From Frigoribacterium sp. PhB160 (lineage in GTDB: Bacteria; Actinomycetota; Actinomycetes; Actinomycetales; Microbacteriaceae), in contig NZ_RKIE01000001.1 of the NCBI RefSeq assembly GCF_003751785.1, positions 907,564 to 971,563 of the forward strand: a stretch of 64,000 nt of DNA, read 5' to 3'. Both the position numbers and the translations under genes were made by a program. Shown piece after piece: positions 10,670 through 18,331 of this stretch. Numbering within the stretch: position 1 is the stretch's first letter; every line of letters starts with the position of its first letter. The notes beneath the pieces are model-generated. The model saw nothing but the letters and a program-made list of their open reading frames with translations, did no database searches and had not been told where the DNA came from.

Positions 10670-11116
10670 TCACCGCGAGCAGATGGACGGGAGCAGGTCG
10701 GCCGGGGCGCCGGCGGGGCAGGGCGAGAAGGTCCAGATGACCAGCGAGCCGAGCACCAGCAGCACGACGCTCGAGGCGACGAGCGCGCCGAGGAACACCT
10801 TGCGGGTGGTGGGGCGACCGACGTAGTCGTTGACGATGGTGCGCATGCCGTTCGAGCCGTGGATCAGGGCCAGCCACAGCAGCAGGGTGTCGTAGACCTG
10901 CCAGAACGGGTCGGCCCACTTGCCGGCGACGAACGCGAAGTCGATGGCCTTGACGCCGCCCTCGCCCGCGAGGAGGTTGATGAACAGGTGCCCGAAGACG
11001 AGCACGACGAGCACGACGCCGCTGGCCCGCATGTAGATCCAGCCCCACTTCTCCCAGTTGGTGCTGCGACGTGCGGTGCGGGCCGATCGGGGGGCCTCGA
11101 CGGTCTCTGTGGTCAT
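10670..11116 (-). CDS. sdhD: Succinate dehydrogenase membrane anchor subunit
   Basis: A 148-residue hydrophobic protein with three membrane helices (about residues 33-52, 72-92 and 110-132). [12 protein letters not shown]-like residues precede helix 1. The second helix ends in [17 protein letters not shown], which carries the haem-ligand His and the conserved Asp-Tyr of the quinone site. Together with SdhC it anchors SdhAB to the membrane. Its ATG at 11116 is 4 nt after the sdhC stop codon. The C-terminal extracytoplasmic tail has two Cys residues ([16 protein letters not shown]), a small oddity. Confidence 0.9.
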   Translation of the reverse strand: MTTETVEAPRSARTARRSTNWEKWGWIYMRASGVVLVVLVFGHLFINLLAGEGGVKAIDFAFVAGKWADPFWQVYDTLLLWLALIHGSNGMRTIVNDYVGRPTTRKVFLGALVASSVVLLVLGSLVIWTFSPCPAGAPADLLPSICSR

Positions 11117-11120
11117 CGCT

Positions 11121-11573
11121 CTACTCCGAGAAGACGTTCATGAGGTGGCGGGGGGCGAAGCCGAGCATCAGCACGGCCCAGAGGCCGATGACGACCCAGA
11201 ACATGACGCGCTGGTGCTTCGTGCCGGCGCCCCAGAAGTCGATGAGGATGATGCGGAGGCCGTTGAGCGCGTGGAAGACGATGGCGGCGACCAGGCCGGT
11301 CTCGCCGAGGCCCATGATCGGGTTCTTGTACGTGCCGATGACGGCGTTGTAGGCCTCGGGGCTGATCCGCACGAGGGCCGTGTCGAGGATGTGCACCAGG
11401 AGGAAGAAGTAGATGCTCACGCCGGTGATGCGGTGGAGGACCCACGACCACATGCCCTCACGGCCGCGGTAGAGAGTGCCCTGGAAGCGCTTCGCCTTGC
11501 GGGGCTGCTCGATGGACGGCGCGCCGCCTCGTCCGGACGGATCCGTCAGTGTGCCCGTCGACTGCTCGGCCAT
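11121..11573 (-). CDS. sdhC: Succinate dehydrogenase cytochrome b556 subunit
   Basis: A 150-residue integral membrane subunit of complex II. The motif SWVLHRITGVSIYFFLLVHILD carries the Ser/Arg quinone-site residues and a His haem ligand, and HALNGLRIILIDF follows in helix 2. Three membrane segments are predicted. This is the first gene of the operon; the ATG at 11573 has GGAGG about 8 nt upstream. The promoter likely lies at 11656-11661 with a palindrome near the transcription start. Confidence 0.93.
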   Translation of the reverse strand: MAEQSTGTLTDPSGRGGAPSIEQPRKAKRFQGTLYRGREGMWSWVLHRITGVSIYFFLLVHILDTALVRISPEAYNAVIGTYKNPIMGLGETGLVAAIVFHALNGLRIILIDFWGAGTKHQRVMFWVVIGLWAVLMLGFAPRHLMNVFSE

Positions 11574-11637
11574 GAGCTGCCCTCCTCGGCTGGGGTGGTC
11601 GGCTGTGGTCAGGGAGGACAGCCGTGTCCACCGTGTG

Positions 11638-11650
11638 CGTTCTCAGAACG
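11638..11650. promoter_or_regulatory. 13-bp palindrome at the start of the sdh transcript
   Basis: CGTTCTCAGAACG is a perfect inverted repeat around a central C. It lies just downstream of the predicted sdh -10 box and covers the predicted transcription start. That is the position of a repressor operator, but the regulator is unknown. Confidence 0.4.
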
Positions 11651-11655
11651 TCCCC

Positions 11656-11661
11656 AGCATA
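11656..11661 (-). promoter_or_regulatory. -10 element of the sdhCDAB operon
   Basis: TATGCT on the minus strand lies 82 nt upstream of the sdhC ATG in the 125-bp gap. The resulting leader of about 75 nt contains the sdhC ribosome site. Confidence 0.5.
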
Positions 11662-11698
11662 CGGTGAGCGCGCGACGGTCGTCGTGCGACGGCCGGGT

Positions 11699-12868
11699 CT
11701 AGTTCGATGTCGAGAGAAGGCCGGGGCGCGACCGGCCGCGGCCCACGGGACGCGCCGCGGCGACCGCGTCGGCGTAGTGGCCGAGCAGCTCGTCGCCGAG
11801 GCGTTCCCAGGTGCGGCCGACGACGGCCCGCCGCCCGGCCTCGCCGAGCCGCGCCCGGAGGCCCGGGTCGTCGACGAGGGTCCGGACCGCTCGCCGCAGG
11901 GAGTGGTCGTGCAGCGGGTCGACGAGGAATCCGTCCTCGCCGTGCCGCACGAGGTCGAGCGGCCCGCCCGCCGCGGGCGCGACGACGGGCACCCCGCTGG
12001 CGTGCGCCTCCTGGACCGTCTGGCCGAAGGTCTCGGTCGCGCCCGTGTGCACGAAGACGTCGAGGGCCGCGTACGCGTCGGCGAGCTCCTCGCCGTGGAG
12101 GGGACCGGTGAAGACCGGGTCGAGGTGGCGGAGGCGACGTCGCAGCGACGGGAGCGCCGGGCCGCCGCCGACCACGACGAGGCGCATGCCCTCGACGGGC
12201 CGGAGCGCCGCGAGCCGCTCGACCTGCTTCTCGGGGGCGAGGCGTCCCACGTAGCCGACCAGCGCCTCCCCGGGTCGTGCCCCGGCCGCCTCGCGGAACA
12301 GGCGGGCACCCTCGCCGGCGCGACGGTTCGGGTGGTACCGGACGGAGTCGACGCCGCGGCCCCAGGTGGCGAGCCTCTCGACGCCGGCCCGCTCGAGGTC
12401 GCGCCGCGAGCTCGTCGACGGCACGAGGGTGACCGTCGCCTGCTCGTGGAGGCGGCGGACGAGCCGCCACGCCACCGCCGAGGTGACCGGCCCCAGCCCG
12501 CTGGTCGCGGCGTAGCGCGCCACGTCGGTCTGGAAGACGGCGACGCTCGGCACGCCGAGCCGGGCCGCGGCGGCGATCGCGTGGCCGCCCAGCAGGAAGG
12601 GGGAGGCGACGTGCACGACGTCGGGCCGGAAGGCCGCCAGGGCGCCCGCCACCTGCGGCGACGGCAGCCCGACCGGGAACTGCCGGTACGCGACCGACGG
12701 CACGCGGACGACCCGGGCGCCGGCGTACGCGTCGTGGCCGCGGCCCGCCGGGGCGACGACGACGGCCTCGTGGCCCCGCCGCTCGAGGTGGTCGAGCACG
12801 CGGAGCACGCTGGTCGTCACCCCGTTCACGGTGGGCAGGAAGCTCTCGGTCACGATGGCGACCCTCAT
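11699..12868 (-). CDS. GT4 glycosyltransferase, alpha-mannosyltransferase (MgtA/PimB'-like)
   Basis: A 389-residue GT-B enzyme. The N-terminal half opens MRVAIVTESFLPTVNGVTTSV, the signature of actinobacterial GDP-mannose-dependent mannosyltransferases and of the related sulfoquinovosyl/glucuronosyl lipid enzymes. The C-terminal half has YVGRLAPEKQ and GATETFGQTVQEAHASG, containing the EX7E nucleotide-sugar motif. A role in mannosylating a lipid or glycolipid at the inner membrane face is likely. The divergent neighbour makes GDP-mannose, which supports the donor assignment. I chose ATG 12868 because GAGGAG lies 5 nt upstream; the GTG at 12874 overlaps that site. Confidence 0.8.
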   Translation of the reverse strand: MRVAIVTESFLPTVNGVTTSVLRVLDHLERRGHEAVVVAPAGRGHDAYAGARVVRVPSVAYRQFPVGLPSPQVAGALAAFRPDVVHVASPFLLGGHAIAAAARLGVPSVAVFQTDVARYAATSGLGPVTSAVAWRLVRRLHEQATVTLVPSTSSRRDLERAGVERLATWGRGVDSVRYHPNRRAGEGARLFREAAGARPGEALVGYVGRLAPEKQVERLAALRPVEGMRLVVVGGGPALPSLRRRLRHLDPVFTGPLHGEELADAYAALDVFVHTGATETFGQTVQEAHASGVPVVAPAAGGPLDLVRHGEDGFLVDPLHDHSLRRAVRTLVDDPGLRARLGEAGRRAVVGRTWERLGDELLGHYADAVAAARPVGRGRSRPGLLSTSN

Positions 12869-13040
12869 GGGCACTCCTCGGCTCGGCGTGCCCCCAGCGT
12901 CGGCCGTCGTCGTGACCCGACGGCGGCGCCGCCGTGACGGCGCGGTGGCGGGTGCGTGAACGGGTGACGACGCCGCCTCGGCGGATGGTCGGCGGGCGAC
13001 CCGGAGGCGCGGCCCGGCCGGGCACCGCCGGTCGCCTCGC

Positions 13041-13046
13041 TAGGGT
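13041..13046 (+). promoter_or_regulatory. -10 hexamer for leaderless manC
   Basis: TAGGGT followed by 7 nt and the ATG at 13054. No Shine-Dalgarno sequence is present. A GGAGGCGCG word lies 30 bp upstream at 13003. Confidence 0.6.
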
Positions 13047-13053
13047 GGCCGAC

Positions 13054-14172
13054 ATGACTGACCCCGACGCCATCGAGCGGTTCTACAGCATCATCCCCGC
13101 CGGCGGGATCGGCTCGCGCCTCTGGCCGCTCAGCCGCGCCGACGCGCCCAAGTTCCTCCACGACCTCACGGGCAGCGGCTCGACCCTGCTCCGGGCGACG
13201 TGGGACCGCCTCGCGCCCCTCGCCGGCGACCAGCGCATCATGGTCGTCACCGGCCGGGCCCACCGCGCGGCCGTCGAGTCGCAGCTGCCCGGCCTCGCCG
13301 ACCCGAACGTCGTGCTCGAGAGCGAGCCGAAGGACAGCACCGCCGCCATCGGCCTCGCCGCCGCGATCCTCCGCCGCCGCGAGCCCGACGTCATCATCGG
13401 CTCGTTCGCCGCCGACCACGTCATCGCCGACCAGCGGGGCTTCGCCCGGGCCGTCCACGAGGCGATCGCCGCGGCCGACGCCGGGTACATCGCGACCATC
13501 GGCATCACGCCGACCGAGCCGGCCATCGGCTTCGGCTACATCCACGTCGGCGAGGCGCTCGACGTCGAGGGGGCGCCGAGCGCGCACCTGGTGGGGTCGT
13601 TCGTCGAGAAGCCCGACCTGGAGACCGCCGAGCGCTACGTGGCGGGCGCCGACTACCTCTGGAACGGCGGGATGTTCATCGCCCGCGCCGACCGGCTGCT
13701 CGAGCAGCTCGGCGAGACCCGGCCCGAGCTGCTCGCCGGCATCGAGGAGCTCGCCGAGGCCTGGGACACCCCGCGCCGGGGCGCCGTCGTCGACCGCGTC
13801 TGGCCCGGCCTCGAGAAGATCGCCATCGACTACACCGTGGCCGAGCCCGCGGCGGCCGCGGGTCGCCTCGCGGTCATCCCCGGCGCGTTCGACTGGGACG
13901 ACGTGGGCGACTTCGCCTCGATCGCCAAGCTGCACTCGGGCGGTCGCAAGAGCGACCTCGCCATCCTCGGCGAGAACGCCCGCGTGCTCTCGGACGCGTC
14001 GAGCGGCATCGTCGTCGGGAACTCCGGTCGGCTGATCTCGCTCATCGGGGTCAACGACATCATCGTCGTCGACACCCCCGACGCCCTGCTCGTCACCACG
14101 ACGGCCAACGCGCAGCGGGTGAAGAGCGTCGTCGACGCCCTCAAGCTCAGCGGCCGCAGCGACGTCCTCTGA
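13054..14172 (+). CDS. manC: Mannose-1-phosphate guanylyltransferase
   Basis: A 372-residue nucleotidyltransferase that makes GDP-mannose from GTP and mannose-1-phosphate. The pyrophosphorylase signature IIPAGGIGSRLWPLSR is at residues 13-28, FVEKPDLE near residue 190 and WNGGMF near 207. The length matches the short GT-A plus left-handed-helix form without the phosphomannose isomerase domain. It lies divergently from a mannosyltransferase-like GT4 gene. The ATG at 13054 sits 7 nt after TAGGGT, so the mRNA is probably leaderless. Confidence 0.93.
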   Translation: MTDPDAIERFYSIIPAGGIGSRLWPLSRADAPKFLHDLTGSGSTLLRATWDRLAPLAGDQRIMVVTGRAHRAAVESQLPGLADPNVVLESEPKDSTAAIGLAAAILRRREPDVIIGSFAADHVIADQRGFARAVHEAIAAADAGYIATIGITPTEPAIGFGYIHVGEALDVEGAPSAHLVGSFVEKPDLETAERYVAGADYLWNGGMFIARADRLLEQLGETRPELLAGIEELAEAWDTPRRGAVVDRVWPGLEKIAIDYTVAEPAAAAGRLAVIPGAFDWDDVGDFASIAKLHSGGRKSDLAILGENARVLSDASSGIVVGNSGRLISLIGVNDIIVVDTPDALLVTTTANAQRVKSVVDALKLSGRSDVL

Positions 14173-14191
14173 CCCGGTCTCATTACGACCT

Positions 14192-14220
14192 CGTTACGGT
14201 GCGGTCGCGTTCGTGTAACG
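14192..14220. promoter_or_regulatory. Inverted repeat CGTTAC-N17-GTAACG upstream of the nucleoside transport genes
   Basis: CGTTAC (14192-14197) and GTAACG (14215-14220) form a spaced dyad 21 bp after the manC stop, about 50 bp upstream of the predicted -10 of the BMP lipoprotein gene. A degenerate third half (TTACGA) lies just before it. It could bind a dimeric regulator; the identity is unknown. Confidence 0.35.
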
Positions 14221-14268
14221 CCTCCGCATCACTACACGGGCTCGTCCGTGGCCGCTCGACACAGTAGG

Positions 14269-14274
14269 TAACAT
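14269..14274 (+). promoter_or_regulatory. -10 element of the BMP lipoprotein gene
   Basis: TAACAT lies 53 nt before the TTG start in an unusually AT-rich stretch for this genome. Transcription would start near 14281, so the leader carries the small hairpin at 14288-14308. Confidence 0.4.
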
Positions 14275-14287
14275 CACAGCCAGACGT

Positions 14288-14308
14288 GCCCGACGTCTCG
14301 TGTCGGGC
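14288..14308 (+). other. Small hairpin in the leader of the BMP lipoprotein gene
   Basis: GCCCGAC (14288-14294) pairs with GTCGGGC (14302-14308) around a 7-nt loop, 8 nt before the GGAGGA ribosome site. It may stabilise the mRNA 5' end. Confidence 0.35.
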
Positions 14309-14326
14309 AGCACCTTGGAGGACAAC

Positions 14327-15418
14327 TTGACTACAACTGCGCGGAAGGCCGTCTTCGGCGGCCTCGCCCTGGCGAGCAGCGTCGCCATCCTGGCCGGCTG
14401 TGCCTCGGCCCCCGAGAGCGGCGGCAGCGCGTCCGGCGGCGCCGCCGGCAGCAGCGACTTCGTGCCCTGCATGGTCTCCGACGCGGGCGGCTTCGACGAC
14501 AAGTCGTTCAACCAGCTCGGCTACGAGGGCCTCACCGAGGCCGCCGACGCCGTGGACACCGAGGCGAAGACGGTCGAGTCGGCCGACGAGACGGTCTACG
14601 ACGCGAACCTGTCGAACCTCGCCGACCAGGGCTGCAACCTCATCGTGACGGTCGGCTTCGCGCTCGCCGACGCGACGAAGACCGCCGCCGAGGCGAACTC
14701 GGGCATCAACTACGCGACCATCGACGACGCGTCGATCACGGCCGACAACGTGAAGCCCATCACCTTCAACACCTCCGAGGCGGCGTTCCTCGCCGGCTAC
14801 GCGGCGGCCAGCTACTCGAAGACCGGCACCGTCGGCACCTTCGGCGGCCAGCAGTTCCCGACGGTCACCATCTTCATGGACGGCTTCGCCGACGGCGTCG
14901 AGTACTACAACGAGCAGAAGGACGGCGACGTCAAGGTCGTCGGCTGGGACGTCGCGTCGCAGACCGGCACCTTCACCGGCGGCTTCGAGGCCGGCACCAC
15001 GGCCAAGCAGAGCGCCCAGACCCTGATCGACCAGGGTGCCGACGTCATCCTCCCGGTCGGCGGCCCGATCTACCAGAGCGCCGCCGAGGCGATCCGCGAC
15101 TCCGGCTCGGACATCGTCCTGGTGGGCGCCGACTCCGACACGTACGAGACCGACAGCGCCAACAGCGACCTCTTCCTCACCTCGGTGCTGAAGGGCATCA
15201 AGCAGGCGACGGACGACGTCACGACGCAGGCCGCCTCGGGCGACTTCTCCAACGAGCCCTACGTCGGCACGCTCGAGAACGACGGCGTCGGCATCGCGCC
15301 GTTCCACGACTTCGAGGACAAGGTCGACGCCGGCCTCTCGGACGAGCTGGACACCATCAAGGCGGGCATCATCGACGGCTCGATCGAGGTCGAGTCGCCC
15401 TCGGCCCTGACCAGCTGA
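14327..15418 (+). CDS. BMP-family nucleoside-binding lipoprotein (ABC transporter)
   Basis: A 363-residue secreted solute-binding lipoprotein of the Bmp/PnrA-like family. A Sec signal ends in a lipobox AILAGC, so Cys25 would be lipidated, followed by a Gly/Ser/Ala linker. The mature part opens PCMVSDAGGFDDKSFNQ, the hallmark ligand site of Bmp proteins, and continues with VTVGFALADATK and VLPVGGPIYQSA. It binds purine or pyrimidine nucleosides outside the membrane and delivers them to the following ABC transporter. The TTG start at 14327 is supported by GGAGGA at 14317-14322. A hairpin separates it from the ATPase gene, allowing higher expression of the binding protein. Confidence 0.9.
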   Translation: MTTTARKAVFGGLALASSVAILAGCASAPESGGSASGGAAGSSDFVPCMVSDAGGFDDKSFNQLGYEGLTEAADAVDTEAKTVESADETVYDANLSNLADQGCNLIVTVGFALADATKTAAEANSGINYATIDDASITADNVKPITFNTSEAAFLAGYAAASYSKTGTVGTFGGQQFPTVTIFMDGFADGVEYYNEQKDGDVKVVGWDVASQTGTFTGGFEAGTTAKQSAQTLIDQGADVILPVGGPIYQSAAEAIRDSGSDIVLVGADSDTYETDSANSDLFLTSVLKGIKQATDDVTTQAASGDFSNEPYVGTLENDGVGIAPFHDFEDKVDAGLSDELDTIKAGIIDGSIEVESPSALTS

Positions 15419-15463
15419 CACCACCCGGCACCACCTCAGGCATGCCTTAGCATGGCCTGACCT

Positions 15464-15504
15464 AGGGCCCGGGCGGACGGTCTCCACCGTCCGTCCCGGG
15501 CCCT
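15464..15504 (+). terminator. Hairpin (terminator or attenuator) between the BMP and ATPase genes
   Basis: An 18-bp stem (15464-15481 with 15486-15504) carries one bulged T and a CTCC loop, followed by CTTCCC. It probably limits read-through into the transporter genes, which also have their own start signal at 15525. Confidence 0.75.
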
Positions 15505-15524
15505 TCCCACGCCTACACCCGAGG

Positions 15525-15530
15525 TAGATT
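15525..15530 (+). promoter_or_regulatory. -10 hexamer for the leaderless ABC ATPase gene
   Basis: TAGATT followed by 6 nt (GACGAG) and the ATG at 15537. The same TAGATTGACG string precedes add at 21467. Confidence 0.6.
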
Positions 15531-15536
15531 GACGAG

Positions 15537-17057
15537 ATGAAGCTCGAGCTCAAGGGCATCACCAAGCGATTCGGCGCACTGACCGCCAACGACCACATCA
15601 GCCTGACCGTCGAGCCGGGGGAGATCCACGCCCTCCTCGGCGAGAACGGCGCCGGCAAGTCGACCCTGATGAACGTGCTGTACGGCCTCTACCAGGCCGA
15701 CGAGGGCGAGATCCTGCTGGACGACGTCGTCCAGCGCTTCTCGGGCCCCGGCGAGGCCATGGCCGCCGGCATCGGCATGGTCCACCAGCACTTCATGCTC
15801 GTGCCCGTGTTCACGGTCGCGGAGAACGTCATGCTCGGCCACGAGGAGACGAAGAGCGGCGGCCGGCTCGACCTGGCCGCGGCCCGCGCGAAGGTGCGCG
15901 AGATCTCGCAGCGCTTCGGCTTCGACATCGACCCCGACGCCGTCGTCGAGGAGCTGCCCGTCGGCGTGCAGCAGCGCGTCGAGATCGTCAAGGCGCTCTC
16001 CCGCGACGCCAAGGTGCTCGTGTTCGACGAGCCCACGGCCGTGCTAACCCCTCAAGAGACCGACGAGCTCATGGGCATCATGCGCCAGCTCCGCGACGCG
16101 GGGACCGGCATCGTCTTCATCACCCACAAGCTGCGCGAGGTGCGCGAGGTGGCCTCCCGCATCACGGTGATCCGCCTCGGCAAGGTCGTCGGCGAGGCCG
16201 ACCCCACCGCGAGCAACGCCGAGCTCGCGTCGCTCATGGTCGGCCGCGCGGTCGAGCTGACCGTGCAGAAGGGCCCCGCCGCCCCCGGCGAGGCCGCGCT
16301 CGTCGTCGAGTCGCTGCGGGTCGTCGACCCGATCGGGCAGGTCGTCGTCGACGACGTGTCGTTCGAGGTGCGCCGCGGCGAGGTGCTCGCCATCGCCGGC
16401 GTGCAGGGCAACGGCCAGACCGAGCTGACGGAGGCGATCCTCGGCCTCCAGTCCCGCGTCCAGGGCCGCGTCTCCCTCGACGGCCGCGACATCACGGGCC
16501 ACAGCGTCCGTCGCGTGCTCGACGCCGGCGTCGGCTTCGTGCCCGAGGACCGCAACGAGGACGGCCTCGTCGGCGAGTTCACCGTCGCCGAGAACCTCAT
16601 GCTCGACCGGTCGCAGTCCGGCCCGTTCGTCCGGCGCGGCTCGCTCCGCCTGGCCGAGCTGGCGGCCTTCGCCGTCGAGAAGGTGCGCGAGTTCGACATC
16701 CGCACGCAGGGCATCACGACCCCGGCCGGCCGCCTCTCGGGCGGCAACCAGCAGAAGGTCGTGCTCGCCCGCGAGCTCAGCCGCGACCTGCGGCTCTTCG
16801 TGGCGGCCCAGCCGACCCGCGGCATCGACGTCGGCTCGATCGAGTTCGTCCACAAGCGCATCGTGGCGACCCGCGACGCGGGCGTGCCCGTCATCGTCGT
16901 CTCGACCGAGCTCGACGAGGTCGTCGCGCTGGCCGACCGCATCGCGGTCATGTACCGCGGCTCGATCATCGGCATCGTGCCCGCCGACACCCCGCGCGAC
17001 GTGCTCGGGCTCATGATGGCCGGCGAGGCCCCCCAGGGAACGGAGCACGCGGCGTGA
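15537..17057 (+). CDS. Nucleoside ABC transporter, double ATPase subunit
   Basis: A 506-residue protein with two fused ABC domains, the arrangement of YufO/NupA-type and ribose RbsA-type ATPases. Domain 1 has Walker A GENGAGKST, a signature-like LPVGVQQR and Walker B VLVFDEPTAVL. Domain 2 has a degenerate Walker A (GVQGNGQTE), a good signature LSGGNQQK and a Walker B ending FVAAQPTRGID that lacks the catalytic Glu. One catalytic and one degenerate site is normal for this family. It energises the two permeases that follow; the permease 1 gene overlaps its stop by 4 bp. Confidence 0.94.
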   Translation: MKLELKGITKRFGALTANDHISLTVEPGEIHALLGENGAGKSTLMNVLYGLYQADEGEILLDDVVQRFSGPGEAMAAGIGMVHQHFMLVPVFTVAENVMLGHEETKSGGRLDLAAARAKVREISQRFGFDIDPDAVVEELPVGVQQRVEIVKALSRDAKVLVFDEPTAVLTPQETDELMGIMRQLRDAGTGIVFITHKLREVREVASRITVIRLGKVVGEADPTASNAELASLMVGRAVELTVQKGPAAPGEAALVVESLRVVDPIGQVVVDDVSFEVRRGEVLAIAGVQGNGQTELTEAILGLQSRVQGRVSLDGRDITGHSVRRVLDAGVGFVPEDRNEDGLVGEFTVAENLMLDRSQSGPFVRRGSLRLAELAAFAVEKVREFDIRTQGITTPAGRLSGGNQQKVVLARELSRDLRLFVAAQPTRGIDVGSIEFVHKRIVATRDAGVPVIVVSTELDEVVALADRIAVMYRGSIIGIVPADTPRDVLGLMMAGEAPQGTEHAA

Positions 17058-18331
17058 GCGACGCGACCACCACGACCACCCCGGCGCCGCAGGGCGCCCC
17101 GACGGGCGGCGTGCCCGAGGCGGAGGACTCGCGCGGCTCACGGCTGCTGCGCGAGATCACGACGGGCAACGCGGCGATCTCGGTCCTCGCCGTCGTCCTC
17201 GCGCTCGTCGTCTCCGGCCTGCTGATCGGCTTCACCGACCCCGACGTGCAGGCGACCACGGGGTACTTCTTCTCGCGCCCCACCGACTTCTTCCAGGCGT
17301 TCTGGGCCTCGGTCGGCGGGTCGTACTCGTCGCTGTTCCAGGGCGCCGTCTACAACTTCCGCGTCGACGGCTTCGCCGCCGGCATCCGACCGCTGACCGA
17401 GACGCTGAACTACGCCGTCCCGCTGATCGCCGCGGGCCTCGGCGTCGCGCTCGCCTTCCGCGTGGGCCTGTTCAACATCGGCGCCCGCGGCCAGATGCTC
17501 GTCGCGGCCGGCGCCGCCGGCTGGGTCGGCTTCTCGTTCGACCTGCCGCTCGCCGTGCACCTGCCGCTCGCCCTCCTCGCGGGCATCGCGGGCGGCGCGC
17601 TCTGGGGCGGCATCGTCGGCCTGCTGAAGGCCCGCACCGGCGCCCACGAGGTGATCCTCACGATCATGCTCAACTACATCGCGTACTACCTGCTGTCGTT
17701 CGCGCTGCGGACGCCCGGCCTCCTCCAGGCCCCGGGCAGCCCGAACCCGAAGGCGCCCGCGACGCTGCCGAGCGCCGTGCTGCCCGACCTGTTCGGCCCG
17801 CGCTACAACCTCAACTGGGGCTTCCTGCTCGTCATCGCCATCACGGCGGTCGTCTGGTGGCTGATCAACCGGTCCACGCTCGGCTTCCGGTTCCGTGCGG
17901 TCGGCGAGAACCCCCACGCAGCCCGGACGGCCGGCATGAACGTCAAGAACATCTACCTCTACGCGATGCTCATCTCCGGTGCGCTGGCCGGCGTCGCGGG
18001 CTCCACGCAGGTGCTCGGCACGCTCACGACCGGATTCACCTCGGGCATCGACGCCGGCATCGGCTTCGACGCCATCACGGTCGCCCTCCTCGGCCGCTCG
18101 CGCCCCTGGGGCGTGTTCGGCGCCGGCGTGCTCTTCGGCGCCCTCAAGGCCGGCGGCTACTCCATGCAGGCGGCCAACGGCGTCCCCATCGACATCGTGC
18201 TCGTCGTCCAGTCCCTGATCGTGCTGTTCGTGGCGGCCCCGCCGCTCGTCCGCAGCATCTTCCGTCTGCCCGCGCCGGGCGCCCGCCGGGCCCCGCGCGG
18301 CTCGAAGAAGGAGGCGGTGGTCACCAAGTGA
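17054..18331 (+). CDS. Nucleoside ABC transporter permease 1 (YufP/BmpB-like)
   Basis: A 425-residue polytopic permease of the branched-chain/ribose (BPD_transp_2) family. A Thr/Pro-rich cytoplasmic tail of about 30 residues precedes roughly nine membrane segments. The cytoplasmic coupling motif is VGENPHAARTAGMNV near residue 285, and NIGARGQMLVAAG near residue 140 is typical of the first permease. The GTG start overlaps the ATPase stop (GTGA), which implies translational coupling. Permease 2 starts with the same 4-bp overlap at its end. Confidence 0.92.
   Translation: MSDATTTTTPAPQGAPTGGVPEAEDSRGSRLLREITTGNAAISVLAVVLALVVSGLLIGFTDPDVQATTGYFFSRPTDFFQAFWASVGGSYSSLFQGAVYNFRVDGFAAGIRPLTETLNYAVPLIAAGLGVALAFRVGLFNIGARGQMLVAAGAAGWVGFSFDLPLAVHLPLALLAGIAGGALWGGIVGLLKARTGAHEVILTIMLNYIAYYLLSFALRTPGLLQAPGSPNPKAPATLPSAVLPDLFGPRYNLNWGFLLVIAITAVVWWLINRSTLGFRFRAVGENPHAARTAGMNVKNIYLYAMLISGALAGVAGSTQVLGTLTTGFTSGIDAGIGFDAITVALLGRSRPWGVFGAGVLFGALKAGGYSMQAANGVPIDIVLVVQSLIVLFVAAPPLVRSIFRLPAPGARRAPRGSKKEAVVTK

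Noticed and set aside
12961-13040. Pseudogene fragment upstream of manC
   Set aside because: The open frame that extends manC upstream is Arg/Pro-rich, and the TAGGGT-N7-ATG signal marks the true start.
16360-16870. Degenerate second ATPase domain of the nucleoside transporter as a sign of gene decay
   Set aside because: One weak nucleotide site is normal for fused ATPases of the RbsA/YufO type; the signature and the rest of the domain are intact.
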